A program made the position numbers and the translations under genes. From an uncultured Clostridia bacterium (GTDB lineage Bacteria; Bacillota; Clostridia; Oscillospirales; CAG-272), in NCBI GenBank assembly GCA_944391805.1, contig CALXUY010000085.1:1-37293 (forward strand): DNA of 37,293 nt, given 5' to 3'. The notes beneath the pieces are model-generated. The model saw only the letters and a program-made list of their open reading frames with translations, was not told the origin of the DNA and searched no databases. Positions 8,361-16,662 of the stretch are shown in pieces (within the stretch, counting starts at the first letter, position 1; each line of letters opens with the position of its first letter).

Positions 8361-8816
8361 ATGGCAAAGCTGAACATTCTCAAAGACGGGGACGATACCC
8401 TGCGCAAAATTTCCCGGCCGGTGGAGGCCATTACCCCCCGTATCCTCACGCTGCTCGACGATATGCTCGAAACCATGCGCGCCGCACAGGGCTGCGGCCT
8501 GGCCGGACCGCAGGTCGGTGTGCTGCGCCGGGTGGTGGTGATTGAAGTGGAGGAGGGGAAACCGATTGAGCTCATCAACCCCAAAATCATCGCGTTTTCG
8601 GGGGAGCAGGAGGGGCTGGAGGGCTGCCTCTCGATTCCCGGCAAATGGGGAGTGACCAAACGCCCCGAGCATGTGACCGTGCGCGCGCTTGACCGCAGCG
8701 GCAAGCCCTTTGAGCTGTCGGGCAGCGGCCTGCTGGCGCGCGCCTTCTGCCACGAAATCGATCATCTGGACGGAAAGCTCTTTACCGATATTGCCACCAG
8801 CATCGAGGAAGAATAA
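8361..8816 (+). CDS. def: Peptide deformylase
   Basis: The 151-residue metalloenzyme removes the formyl group from nascent N-formylmethionine. All three motifs are present: GCGLAGPQVG (44-53), EGCLS (87-91, metal ligand C89) and HEIDH (131-135, metal ligands H131 and H135, catalytic E132). The ATG at 8361 has AAAGGA 6 nt upstream and gives the standard MAKLNILKDGDDTLRK start. It is followed 12 bp later by fmt, which adds the formyl group, so the pair works on the same initiator cycle and is likely co-translated. The final GxGLAGPQ variant (Gly-Pro rather than Ala-x) is common in Clostridia. Confidence 0.97.
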   Translation: MAKLNILKDGDDTLRKISRPVEAITPRILTLLDDMLETMRAAQGCGLAGPQVGVLRRVVVIEVEEGKPIELINPKIIAFSGEQEGLEGCLSIPGKWGVTKRPEHVTVRALDRSGKPFELSGSGLLARAFCHEIDHLDGKLFTDIATSIEEE

Positions 8817-8828
8817 AAAGGAGCCATC

Positions 8829-9836
8829 ATGAAAATTCTGTTTATGGGCACCCCGGATTTTGCGCTCGCCTCGCTGCGCGCGCTGTGCGAGGCCGGGGAG
8901 GACGTCATCGGCGTTGTGACACAGCCCGATCAGCCCAAAGGGCGGGGCTATGCGCTCACGCCGCCCCCGGTCAAGGTCTACGCGCAGGAGCGCGGCCTGC
9001 CGGTCTTTCAGCCCGCCACCCTGCGGGACGACGCCTTCTATGATCTGCTGCTGTCCCTCGCCCCCGACCTGATTGTGGTGGCGGCCTACGGAAAGCTCCT
9101 GCCGCAGCGGGTGCTGGATTTTCCCCCCTTTGGCTGTGTGAACGTGCACGGCTCGCTGCTGCCCGCCTACCGGGGCGCGGCGCCGATTCAGCGCGCCATT
9201 ATGGACGGGCAGACCGTGACCGGAATCACCACCATGCGCATGAACGCGGGGCTGGACACCGGAGACATTCTGCTCACCGGCGAGGTTCCCATCCGCGAAA
9301 ACGACAATTTTGAAGCCGTGCACGACCGCATGGCCGCCTGCGGAGCCGCGGTTCTGCTCCGCACCATTGCCGGTCTGCGGGAGGGCAGCATCATCCCGCA
9401 GCGGCAGGATGACAGCTGCGCAACATACGCCCCGAAGATTGAAAAAAGCGACTGCGTGCTGGATTTTTCGGATTCCGCGCGGCGTCTGCACAACCAAATC
9501 CGAGGGCTCTCCCCGTTTCCGCTCGCCTTCACCCGCACGCCGAACGGCAGGCTGCTCAAGGTGCTGGCCTCCGAGGTGGCCGAGGAGGGGGACGCAAAGA
9601 CAGCTCCGCCGTCCGCCGCAGCCATGGGCAAGGCCGCATGCGCCCAACCCGGGGACAGCGGACTTCCTCTCCCCGGCACGGTGCTCTCACTGGAGGACGG
9701 GAAAGTGACCGTTGCCTGCGGCAAGGGGAAGCTCGCCCTGCTTGCGGTGCTCCCCGAGGGCAAGGGCCGGATGCCGGCCTCGGCATGGATCAACGGACGA
9801 AAAATCCGGGTCGGCGATTGCCTCGGGCAGTGCTGA
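8829..9836 (+). CDS. fmt: Methionyl-tRNA formyltransferase
   Basis: The 335-residue product transfers formyl from 10-formyl-THF to Met-tRNA(fMet). The N-terminal Rossmann domain starts KILFMGTPDFAL. The catalytic residues are visible: N105 and H107 in NVHGSLLPAYRGAAPIQ, and D143 in LDTGDIL. The C-terminal tRNA-binding domain starts near residue 205. An Ala/Gly/Pro-rich stretch of about 25 residues (roughly 249-275) interrupts the C-terminal domain between its first strand and the PGTVLSLEDGKVTVACG segment. It looks like a low-complexity loop insertion rather than a domain. AAGGAG precedes the ATG by 6 nt. The gene sits directly after def. Confidence 0.96.
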   Translation: MKILFMGTPDFALASLRALCEAGEDVIGVVTQPDQPKGRGYALTPPPVKVYAQERGLPVFQPATLRDDAFYDLLLSLAPDLIVVAAYGKLLPQRVLDFPPFGCVNVHGSLLPAYRGAAPIQRAIMDGQTVTGITTMRMNAGLDTGDILLTGEVPIRENDNFEAVHDRMAACGAAVLLRTIAGLREGSIIPQRQDDSCATYAPKIEKSDCVLDFSDSARRLHNQIRGLSPFPLAFTRTPNGRLLKVLASEVAEEGDAKTAPPSAAAMGKAACAQPGDSGLPLPGTVLSLEDGKVTVACGKGKLALLAVLPEGKGRMPASAWINGRKIRVGDCLGQC

Positions 9837-9953
9837 CGCAGTGATCAGACCGGCGGCCGCCGGCTGCCATTCCACCAAACAAACCAAAGCGATGCATCAC
9901 TTCCCGCCGTCAGGCATCGCCTTATCATTCACCTGTAAAGGAGGATTTCCGCT

Positions 9954-10667
9954 ATGCTATTCGGATGGTTTTACTTTGACTGGACGATTCTCATCGTGAT
10001 TCCCGCCATGCTGTTCGCACTCTGGGCACAGTTCCGGGTGAACAGCACCTTTTCCAAATACAGCCAAACCACGATTCGCTCGGGGCTTACCGCTGCGGAG
10101 GCCGCCCGCCGTCTGCTCGACGCCAACGGCCTGTATCACGTGACCATCAACCGGATTCCGGGAAAGCTGACCGACCACTACGACCCCCGTACCCGCACGC
10201 TCAGCCTCTCGGAGGCGGTGTATGACTCGGCCAGCGCCGCCGCCGTCGGGGTGGCCTGTCACGAGGCCGGACACGCCATCCAGCACGCCGACAACTACGC
10301 GCCCCTGACCCTGCGAATGCAGATCATTCCGCTCTGCCGCATCGGCTCGGGGCTTGCCATGCCGCTCTTTCTCATCGGTCTGATTTTCGCCGGACTGTCG
10401 GTGTTTGGTGATTGGCTGATGCTGGCCGGCATCGCCTGCTTCTCTCTGGCCACGCTGTTTCAGCTCATCACCCTGCCGGTGGAGTTCAACGCCTCCCGCC
10501 GGGCGCTGGCCGGCATCCGCGAGCAGCATCTTCTGGCCGAAGATGAGCTGCCGGGCGCTCGCCGTGTACTCACGGCGGCGGCCATGACCTATGTGGCGGC
10601 GCTCGCCACCTCGCTGGCCTCGCTGCTGCGCCTGATTCTCATCGCCATGAGCCACCGCAGGGATTGA
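9954..10667 (+). CDS. Membrane zinc metallopeptidase (PF04298, YugP-like)
   Basis: The 237-residue product has an N-terminal membrane helix (about 9-27), the zinc motif HEAGH at 103-107 (ligands H103 and H107, catalytic E104) and three further hydrophobic helices (about 125-150, 152-173 and 212-232). It contains PVEFNASRRA, whose Glu is the expected third zinc ligand. This is the family found between fmt and rsmB in many Clostridia; its substrates are unknown. A GGAGG lies 9 nt before the ATG. The stop overlaps a possible TTG start of rsmB, and the next ATG is 5 bp on, so the two genes are tightly coupled. Confidence 0.93.
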   Translation: MLFGWFYFDWTILIVIPAMLFALWAQFRVNSTFSKYSQTTIRSGLTAAEAARRLLDANGLYHVTINRIPGKLTDHYDPRTRTLSLSEAVYDSASAAAVGVACHEAGHAIQHADNYAPLTLRMQIIPLCRIGSGLAMPLFLIGLIFAGLSVFGDWLMLAGIACFSLATLFQLITLPVEFNASRRALAGIREQHLLAEDELPGARRVLTAAAMTYVAALATSLASLLRLILIAMSHRRD

Positions 10668-10672
10668 GTGGT

Positions 10673-11971
10673 ATGGAAAATCGCCGCATGGGTGCCCCCG
10701 GGGCTCGGGAGCTGGCCTGCGGGGTGCTCACGCGCTGCGAGCAAAGCGGGCAGTATTCCAATCTGGCACTGGACGCGGCTCTGCGCCGCGCCTCGCTGAA
10801 CGGGAGTGACCGCGCGCTTGCCACCGCGCTGGTGTACGGCGTGCTGGAGCGCAGGCTCACGCTGGACGACTGGATCTCCCGGCTCTCCTCCCGCCCGACG
10901 GAGGAAATCTCACCCGACGTGCGCAGTCATCTGCGCATCGGGCTGTATCAGCTTGCCTTTCTCGACCGGATTCCCGATCATGCGGCGGTCAGTGAGGCGG
11001 TTCGCCTCGCCGGACGGCGGGCCGGCGGCTTTGTCAATGCGCTGCTGCGGGAATTTATCCGACAGGGCAAGCAACTGCCTCTGCCCGATCGCAGCGCCGA
11101 CCCGGTACGGTTCCTCTCGGTCAAATACTCGGTTTGCCAGCCGCTCTGCCGGCGGCTGCTTAGGGAATTCGGGGAGGCGCGCAGCGAAGCACTGCTGGCC
11201 GCCTCCTTCTCGCACCCCGGGCTGACGCTGCGGGTCAACACGCTCCGCACTACGCGGAAGGGGCTGACCGAACGCCTGAACGCGGCCGGCGTGCAGACCG
11301 AATCGACCCTCCGCAGCCGCAGCGGTCTGCGCATCCCGGGCGGAGCTGCTCCGTTGGAGCTGCCCGGCTTTGCCGAGGGGCTGTTTTTTGTACAGGACGA
11401 AGCCTCCCAGCTCTGTGTGGAGGCGCTGGACGCCCGCCCCGGAATGCGGGTGCTGGACACCTGCGCCTGCCCCGGCTCCAAATCCTTCGGAGCGGCCATC
11501 GACATGAGAAACGACGGGGAGCTGGTCTCCTGCGATCTGCACGCCTCCAAGCTCTCGCTGCTCACGTCAGGAGCCGCACGGCTGGGGCTTTCCATCCTGC
11601 GGGCGGAGCGTCGGGACGCGCGCGAGCCCTGCCCGGAGTGGATCGGCCGGTTTGACCGCGTGCTCTGCGACGTCCCCTGCTCGGGCTACGGCGTAATTGC
11701 GAAAAAGCCGGAGCTGCGCTACAAGGATCCCGAAGCCAGCGCCGCACTGCCCGACATTCAGCTCTCGATCCTCCGCCGGTCGGCGGAATTTCTCGCTCCG
11801 GGCGGACGGCTGGTCTACTCGACCTGCACGATTCTGCCGCAGGAAAACCGCGCCAATATCAACCGTTTTCTCGATGCTGCCCCGCAGTTTCGCCTGATCG
11901 CCGAAACCGCCCTGTACCCGGACACCGACGCGACCGACGGCTTTTATATCGCTGTTCTGGAGCGCGGATAA
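10673..11971 (+). CDS. rsmB: 16S rRNA (cytosine-967-C5)-methyltransferase RsmB
   Basis: The 432-residue product has an N-terminal NusB-like RNA-binding domain (about 8-140) and a C-terminal SAM-dependent methyltransferase domain. The SAM-binding loop is DTCACPGSKSF (262-272), a common clostridial variant. The two catalytic cysteines are C336 in DVPCSGYGV and C385 in VYSTCTILPQEN. I chose the ATG at 10673 because AGGGA lies 9 nt upstream. A TTG at 10664, overlapping the previous stop, is an alternative that adds three residues. It is followed by a 446-bp repeat-bearing gap before rlmN, which may end the operon. Confidence 0.95.
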   Translation: MENRRMGAPGARELACGVLTRCEQSGQYSNLALDAALRRASLNGSDRALATALVYGVLERRLTLDDWISRLSSRPTEEISPDVRSHLRIGLYQLAFLDRIPDHAAVSEAVRLAGRRAGGFVNALLREFIRQGKQLPLPDRSADPVRFLSVKYSVCQPLCRRLLREFGEARSEALLAASFSHPGLTLRVNTLRTTRKGLTERLNAAGVQTESTLRSRSGLRIPGGAAPLELPGFAEGLFFVQDEASQLCVEALDARPGMRVLDTCACPGSKSFGAAIDMRNDGELVSCDLHASKLSLLTSGAARLGLSILRAERRDAREPCPEWIGRFDRVLCDVPCSGYGVIAKKPELRYKDPEASAALPDIQLSILRRSAEFLAPGGRLVYSTCTILPQENRANINRFLDAAPQFRLIAETALYPDTDATDGFYIAVLERG

Positions 11972-12039
11972 AAAGGTGCCGTGCCGCTTTGATGGCTCCT
12001 GCGGCTTAGCCTGTTTCTGCCGCGTCGATCCAGTGGCTT

Positions 12040-12103
12040 TCGCCGCCTGCGGGCGGCGACAAGGGCTTCTCGCCCTTGACCCCGCAAACTTTTGAAAAAG
12101 TTT
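12040..12103 (+). terminator. Triple hairpin after rsmB, terminator-like
   Basis: Three consecutive hairpins follow rsmB: TCGCCGCC/GGCGGCGA (12040-12059, TGCG loop), CAAGGGC/GCCCTTG (12060-12078), and AAACTTTT/AAAAGTTT (12086-12103). None has a long U tract, but the A/T stem of the third supplies one. The arrangement resembles multicopy intergenic terminator-like repeats of gut Clostridia (from memory). This cluster, plus the repeat at 12119-12273, fills most of the 446-bp gap 11972-12417; no gene is seen there. Confidence 0.55.
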
Positions 12104-12118
12104 GATCAAAACTTTCAT

Positions 12119-12273
12119 CTGACGAAAGCAGTTGCTTTGGTCTACAGTCTCTACAACCGCCATGGCGGTTGTTTGCGGCATTTGCCGCCTGCCGCCATTT
12201 TGAAAAAAATGCGCGTTGCGCATTGGCGAAAACTTAAGCCAATCTGACAAAAGCCATTGCTTTCGTCTGCAAT
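12119..12273. repeat. Dispersed intergenic repeat, copy A
   Basis: A 20-bp perfect palindrome (ACAACCGCCATGGCGGTTGT, 12153-12172) is followed by a G/C-rich part, an AATGCGC/GCGCATT hairpin (about 12209-12225) and a motif of the form CTGAC-AAAGC-TTGCTTT-GTCT. That last motif also occurs just before the palindrome (12119-12150), so the copy is bracketed by a direct repeat. About 120 bp match, with few differences, the sequence at 16534-16662. The two copies lie in the same orientation, 4.4 kb apart. Confidence 0.85.
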
Positions 12274-12417
12274 CCGTTGCGTGCATCCGTATCACGGATC
12301 AGAATATGCCGTGCAATCCGGCGGACTCCCGTTTTTCCGGGAGCCGCACAGATGCCGCGCCAACCGATTTTTACAGCCGCCCCGCGCCCACGCGCCCGTG
12401 CGGCGGAAAGGATATGC

Positions 12418-13551
12418 ATGTCAACCCCACCCCTGCCCGACCTGCTCTCGCTGACCCCGCGTGAGCTGGAGGAGCTGATGACCGGGCTTGGAGAACCGAA
12501 ATACCGCGCTGCGCAGATCTTTCCGCAGCTGCACCGCGGCGTGCCTCCGGACGAAATGAGCAACCTGAGTCTGGCGCTGCGGCAAAAGCTGAAGCAGGCA
12601 GCGGTCTGCCGTTTGCCGCACATCGAACGCAAGCTGCTCTCCGCCCTTGACGGCACCGCAAAATACCTGCTGTCGCTTGCCGACGGCAACTGTGTGGAGA
12701 GCGTTCTGATGCAATACGAGCACGGACTGACGATTTGCATTTCCTCGCAGGTGGGCTGCCGCATGGGCTGCCGCTTTTGCGCCTCGACCATCGGCGGACG
12801 GGTGCGGGATCTGACCCCCGGCGAGCTGCTCGGGCAGGTGATTACAGTCCAGAAGGACTGCGGCGCCCGCATCTCCAATATTGTGCTGATGGGCATCGGA
12901 GAGCCGCTGGACAACTACGAAAATGTCGTCAAATTCCTGCATCTGGTCAATGATCCGGCCGGGCTGAACATCGGTTACAGGCACATCTCGCTCTCCACCT
13001 GCGGTCTGGCCGACCGCATCGACCGTCTGCGCGAAGAGAATCTGCCCATCACGCTGTCAGTCTCCCTCCATGCGCCCGACGATGCATCGCGTTCGGCAAT
13101 TATGCCGATCAACCGGCGATATGGAATCGACCGGCTTCTCGAGTCCTGCCGCGTATATTTTGCGGCCACCGGGCGCAGAATTTCTTTTGAGTACACGCTG
13201 ATTGCCGGAAAAAACGATTCCGTCGGACAGGCGCGACGGCTGGCCCAGCTTCTCACCTCCCGTCTGCGCGGAAAAGAGAAGCACGGAATGCCGATTCACG
13301 TCAATCTGATTCCGGTCAACGAGGTGGAGGGAACCGGATTTACCCACGCAGGCCGGGAGGCCGTCAGGCGTTTTGCTGCCGAGCTGGAGTCCCGGGGCAT
13401 CCGCGTGACAGTGCGCCGCACGCTGGGAGCCGACATCAACGCCTCCTGCGGGCAGCTCCGCCGGGAATATATGCAGCAGGCAAATACGGAGCCTGCCGCG
13501 GAGACAGCCGAAAACAGCACCGTCACCATCTCACAGCGCGGTGACGGCTGA
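12418..13551 (+). CDS. rlmN: 23S rRNA/tRNA adenine-C2 methyltransferase RlmN (radical SAM)
   Basis: The 377-residue product methylates A2503 of 23S rRNA and A37 of some tRNAs. The radical-SAM CxxxCxxC motif is C114-C118-C121 in SQVGCRMGCRFCAST. The two mechanistic cysteines are C107 (TICISSQ) and C344 (INASCGQLR). The segments GIGEPLDNYENV, HISLSTCGL and SVSLHAPDD are typical. The ATG at 12418 has AAAGGAT about 5 nt upstream; the longer in-frame N-terminus lies in repeat DNA and is not plausible. The final 25 residues are a low-complexity tail. In related genomes stp and prkC follow; here a PASTA protein follows. Confidence 0.96.
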   Translation: MSTPPLPDLLSLTPRELEELMTGLGEPKYRAAQIFPQLHRGVPPDEMSNLSLALRQKLKQAAVCRLPHIERKLLSALDGTAKYLLSLADGNCVESVLMQYEHGLTICISSQVGCRMGCRFCASTIGGRVRDLTPGELLGQVITVQKDCGARISNIVLMGIGEPLDNYENVVKFLHLVNDPAGLNIGYRHISLSTCGLADRIDRLREENLPITLSVSLHAPDDASRSAIMPINRRYGIDRLLESCRVYFAATGRRISFEYTLIAGKNDSVGQARRLAQLLTSRLRGKEKHGMPIHVNLIPVNEVEGTGFTHAGREAVRRFAAELESRGIRVTVRRTLGADINASCGQLRREYMQQANTEPAAETAENSTVTISQRGDG

Positions 13552-13776
13552 GGCTACCCGGCACCACCGAACACGGGCGCCAACGCCAAGCATACTCCGC
13601 CATTGCAGCATATTACGCAGCCCGCATTCCACCGCTTTCTCCTGTTTGGATGCTTTGAGGGAGTGTGTGGAACCCCTCGGCAAAAGGTTTCATCACCGCA
13701 TCACCTGCACACCTGCATTTCCTGCGTCGCCCTGCGCCTCCCCGCACCGTACATCAAAACACATCGGAGGCTCAAA

Positions 13777-14529
13777 ATGGGTAAAAAGCTGTTGTTTTCT
13801 TTTTTGCTGTTCGCGGCGGTCTGCTTTGTCACGGCGGACAGCCTGTTCGACATTCTTCGCCCGGATGGGGAAACGGTATCCATGCCCGACTTCTGCGGGC
13901 AGCGGGAGGACGCGCTGACCGCGCCGGACTGGGTGGAGCTGCAAACCGAATACCGCTATGATGCCGAGCATCCCGCCGGCACCGTGATTGCGCAGATTCC
14001 TGCCGCGGGAAGCCTGCACAAAATCAGCGACCGGCGGCCCTGCGAGCTGCTGCTGACCGTCAGCCTTGGCGCCGAACGCAAGGAGGTACCGGCGGTTTCC
14101 GGGAAAGACGAGCGGGAGGCCGCCGGCCTTTTGCGTCAGAGCGGCTTTGCAGTACAGGAGGAGGCCGTAGCTGGCGGCAGGGCGGGAACAGTGGAGCACA
14201 CCGACCCGCCCGCAGGCTCCCGAATTGCGCCGGGCAGCACGGTGACAATGTACGTCTGCGCGGGAGAGAGCGCCGAAACCGTCACCGTGCCCGATCTGAT
14301 CGGGCTTTCACGCGGAAACGCGCTGCTGCAGATTTTTCTGCACGGATTGAGCGCAGGCGAGGTGGCGGAGGAGATCTCGGATGCGCCCGAGGGCACGGTC
14401 ATCCGCCACAGCCCTGCGGCAGGCAGTCTCGTGCTGCCAGGCACCCGGGTCAGGCTGGTCATCAGCAGGCAACGGGACACCGGAGCGCCGGGCGGGAACG
14501 GCGATGCCCCGCCGGATCCGGCAGAATGA
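13777..14529 (+). CDS. Membrane-anchored three-PASTA-domain protein without kinase domain
   Basis: The 250-residue product starts with a short cationic segment and one hydrophobic helix (5-20), then three PASTA repeats at about 31-98, 99-165 and 166-231, ending in a Gly/Pro/Asp tail. PASTA markers are visible: (V)P(D/A)xxG (VPAVSG 104-109, VPDLIG 171-176), G-T-V, PxAGS (about 75-79, 144-148, 213-217) and V-x-L-x-(V/I)S at domain ends. PASTA domains bind muropeptides or lipid II. The position between rlmN and rsgA is where Clostridia carry stp and prkC, the latter ending in PASTA repeats. Here the ATG has GGAGG 7 nt upstream, and the 225 bp before it holds no kinase or phosphatase remnant that I can recognise. 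The anchor directly preceding the repeats matches the transmembrane-PASTA half of PrkC, so kinase loss is one explanation. An independent PASTA sensor is another. Confidence 0.88.
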   Translation: MGKKLLFSFLLFAAVCFVTADSLFDILRPDGETVSMPDFCGQREDALTAPDWVELQTEYRYDAEHPAGTVIAQIPAAGSLHKISDRRPCELLLTVSLGAERKEVPAVSGKDEREAAGLLRQSGFAVQEEAVAGGRAGTVEHTDPPAGSRIAPGSTVTMYVCAGESAETVTVPDLIGLSRGNALLQIFLHGLSAGEVAEEISDAPEGTVIRHSPAAGSLVLPGTRVRLVISRQRDTGAPGGNGDAPPDPAE

Positions 14530-15099
14530 CGGCTTCAAAGGCGCGCCGCCCATCCCGTTCTGCCTTTGGCGCAGATGCTTTCGGACACAGGTGTTTCACA
14601 CAGACATCCCGTGCGCAAACCGGCTTTGGGACAGATATTTTGGGGCACGGGAGCTGACCGGATGCCGCTTTGCGCTTTGCGCAAAGAATCCGCCCGGTCG
14701 GCATTTCCCATTTGTACCAATCATACCAAGCGGCCGGTTTTATAGCAATTCATGTTAATTTGAGCAACGCAATATATCAGTTTGACGGAATATAAGGCCA
14801 AAGTAAAAGTAACGATTCCCCCAATTTTATCCGGTGCCGGAGCCGCGTCAGCGGTACCGACAAGCCGCTGGCGGGTTGTCGGGCGGGGCGTCCGGAACAG
14901 CACTGACTTCATAGCTATCGTAATAACCCTTTATTGAAAGTTTTTGAGGATTGTTAAGGGACTTTTTTCAAAAAGTCCCTTAACCGGAGTTTGAGGCAGA
15001 GCCTCAAGACCTTTTACTGCTCGGATGATTGTGAATTACTATAACCGGATCCGGCACAAGGCGTTACGCCGCAAAACAAGCCAAAAAGAAGGGAAGCCT
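14530..15099 (+). other. 570-bp intergenic stretch with two terminator-like hairpins
   Basis: No gene is seen. A 14-bp perfect stem (TTAAGGGACTTTTT 14954-14967 with AAAAAGTCCCTTAA 14970-14983) and a second stem (TTGAGG/CCTCAA, 14991-15007), followed by CTTTT, lie shortly before rsgA. They resemble terminators or an attenuator in the rsgA leader. The rest (14530-14930) has short palindromes around GCGCTTTGCGC. I find no convincing promoter for rsgA. Confidence 0.5.
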
Positions 15100-16194
15100 A
15101 TGTATCAGGGAGAAGGAAGAGTGATCAAGGGCGTGGGCGGGCTCTACACGGTCCGGCTCGACGCCGGCACACAGCCGCTGGACGGCGCCACCGTTTCGGC
15201 GCGCGGGCGGGGCATTCTGCGCCGCCGGGGCGCGCTGCTCGTGGGCGACCGGGTGAGAGTCTGCTATGAAGAAAGCGCCGTTGCCGCTGCGCTCGGCACC
15301 GCGGCCGATTCGGAGGCCGGTGCGGCGTCGGCTGCGGCGGACTTGGCCGTAAGCTCCGGCATTGCCCCCGGTGCGGAATCGGGTTCCGGATGCGGCACGG
15401 CATCCGGCGCGCCGGCCAGCACTCCCCTGCCCTCTTCGGACGGCTCCGGTATCGCGATCTGCGAAATTCTCCCCCGGCGCTCCGCCCTGATCCGCCCGCC
15501 CATGGCCAATCTCGACGTTTTGTTTGTCACAGCCGCCGCAGCATCTCCGGCCCCGGCGCCCGAGACGCTGGACAAGCTGCTCTGCATTGCCGAATACAAC
15601 CGCATCGAGCCGGTACTGGTCGTCACCAAAACCGATATGGATGCGGAGACCGCGCGCGGCCTGTCCGACATTTACCGCACGGCGGGCTTTCCGGTATTTC
15701 CGGTCAGCGCGCTGACCGGCGAGGGACTGGAACCGCTGCGCGCATACATCCGGGAGGCACTGCCGGGCAAAATCGCCGCCTTTTCGGGCGCCTCGGGTGT
15801 GGGAAAATCCACACTGCTCAACTGCATCTTTCCGGAGCTGTCGCTCGCAACCGATGAGGTCAGCCGCAGAATTGCGCGGGGCAAGAATACCACCCGCTCG
15901 GTGGAGCTTTACCCTCTTTCCGCAGCGCCGGACTGCGGGTATCTGGCCGATACCCCCGGCTTTTCGATGCTGGATTTTGCGCGATTTGACTTTTTCGGCA
16001 AGGACGACCTGCCCGGCACCTTTCGGGAATTCTCCCCTTACATCGGCCACTGCCGCTATAAAAAATGCACGCACACCCGGGAGGACGGCTGCGCGATTCT
16101 CACCGCCGTGCGGGAGGGCAAAATCCCCGCCTCCCGGCACAAAAGCTACACGGCGCTGTTCGAGGTGCTCCGGAAAAAGAACCCTTGGGGCTGA
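15100..16194 (+). CDS. rsgA: Ribosome small-subunit-dependent GTPase RsgA
   Basis: The 364-residue product is the circularly permuted GTPase that helps mature the 30S subunit. It has an N-terminal OB fold (about 1-58 and 117-135). The GTPase motifs come in permuted order: G4 TKTD (176-179), G5-like SAL (203-205), G1 GASGVGKST (230-238), and G3 DTPGF (284-288). A C-terminal zinc site is C318, C323, H325 and C331. An Ala/Ser/Gly-rich segment (about 60-116) is inserted in the OB fold, where the family normally has a short loop. The ATG at 15100 has AAGGGA 6 nt upstream and gives the usual MYQGEGRVIKGVGG start. rpe and thiN, common downstream partners, are absent; repeats follow instead. Confidence 0.95.
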   Translation: MYQGEGRVIKGVGGLYTVRLDAGTQPLDGATVSARGRGILRRRGALLVGDRVRVCYEESAVAAALGTAADSEAGAASAAADLAVSSGIAPGAESGSGCGTASGAPASTPLPSSDGSGIAICEILPRRSALIRPPMANLDVLFVTAAAASPAPAPETLDKLLCIAEYNRIEPVLVVTKTDMDAETARGLSDIYRTAGFPVFPVSALTGEGLEPLRAYIREALPGKIAAFSGASGVGKSTLLNCIFPELSLATDEVSRRIARGKNTTRSVELYPLSAAPDCGYLADTPGFSMLDFARFDFFGKDDLPGTFREFSPYIGHCRYKKCTHTREDGCAILTAVREGKIPASRHKSYTALFEVLRKKNPWG

Positions 16195-16201
16195 CGCCCC
16201 G

Positions 16202-16233
16202 CACACCGCGCGGTACCGGTACCGCGCGGTGTG
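16202..16233. repeat. 32-bp perfect palindrome after rsgA
   Basis: A perfect inverted repeat with core CGCGGTACCGGTACCGCG begins 8 bp after the rsgA stop. The core (GCGGTACCGGTACCGC) recurs at 16668-16683. It could form a 14- to 15-bp hairpin ending the rsgA transcript, but has no U tract. Confidence 0.9.
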
Positions 16234-16533
16234 GTTGTAGACAAAAGGCGAATCAAATCAAGATTGCACAAAAGCGTTCGTCCGCTTTTTCTTTGAGCGT
16301 GTAGGCGCAAAGAAAGAAGCAAAGGCGTCGCGTTGCTCCGCCGCAAATCTGCTTTCGCAGAGTTTGCCAAAAGAAGAAAAGGATTTGTTCCAAATCCGCG
16401 AATCGCTTCGCGAGTTCGCCGCCGTATAAGGATACTTCGCCCTCTAGGGAGGGAAACTTTTGCGAAGCAAAATTTCCGGCACCTCTGGTGCCTTACGACA
16501 CAACGCCCCACTTTTTGCAAAGCAAAAATTCGT

Positions 16534-16662
16534 ACAACCGCCATGGCGGTTGTTGGCGGCTATTTGCCACCTGCCGCCATTTTGAGAAAAAGAAATGCGC
16601 GTTGCGCATTGGCAAAAACTTTAGCCAAACTGACGAAAGCCCTTGCTTTGGTCTACAGTCTG
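16534..16662. repeat. Dispersed intergenic repeat, copy B
   Basis: The second copy of the repeat at 12119-12273: same 20-bp palindrome, same CCTGCCGCCATTTTGA segment, same GCGCGTTGCGCATTGGC hairpin region and the same CTGACGAAAGC-TTGCTTTGGTCTACAGTCT end. It differs by scattered substitutions and short indels. Confidence 0.85.

Noticed and set aside
14721..14912. 63-codon minus-strand frame with a promoter-like TTGCTC-17-TATAAA at its right side
   Set aside because: The promoter-like sequence lies inside the frame rather than upstream of it, there is no ribosome binding site, and the translation is not protein-like.
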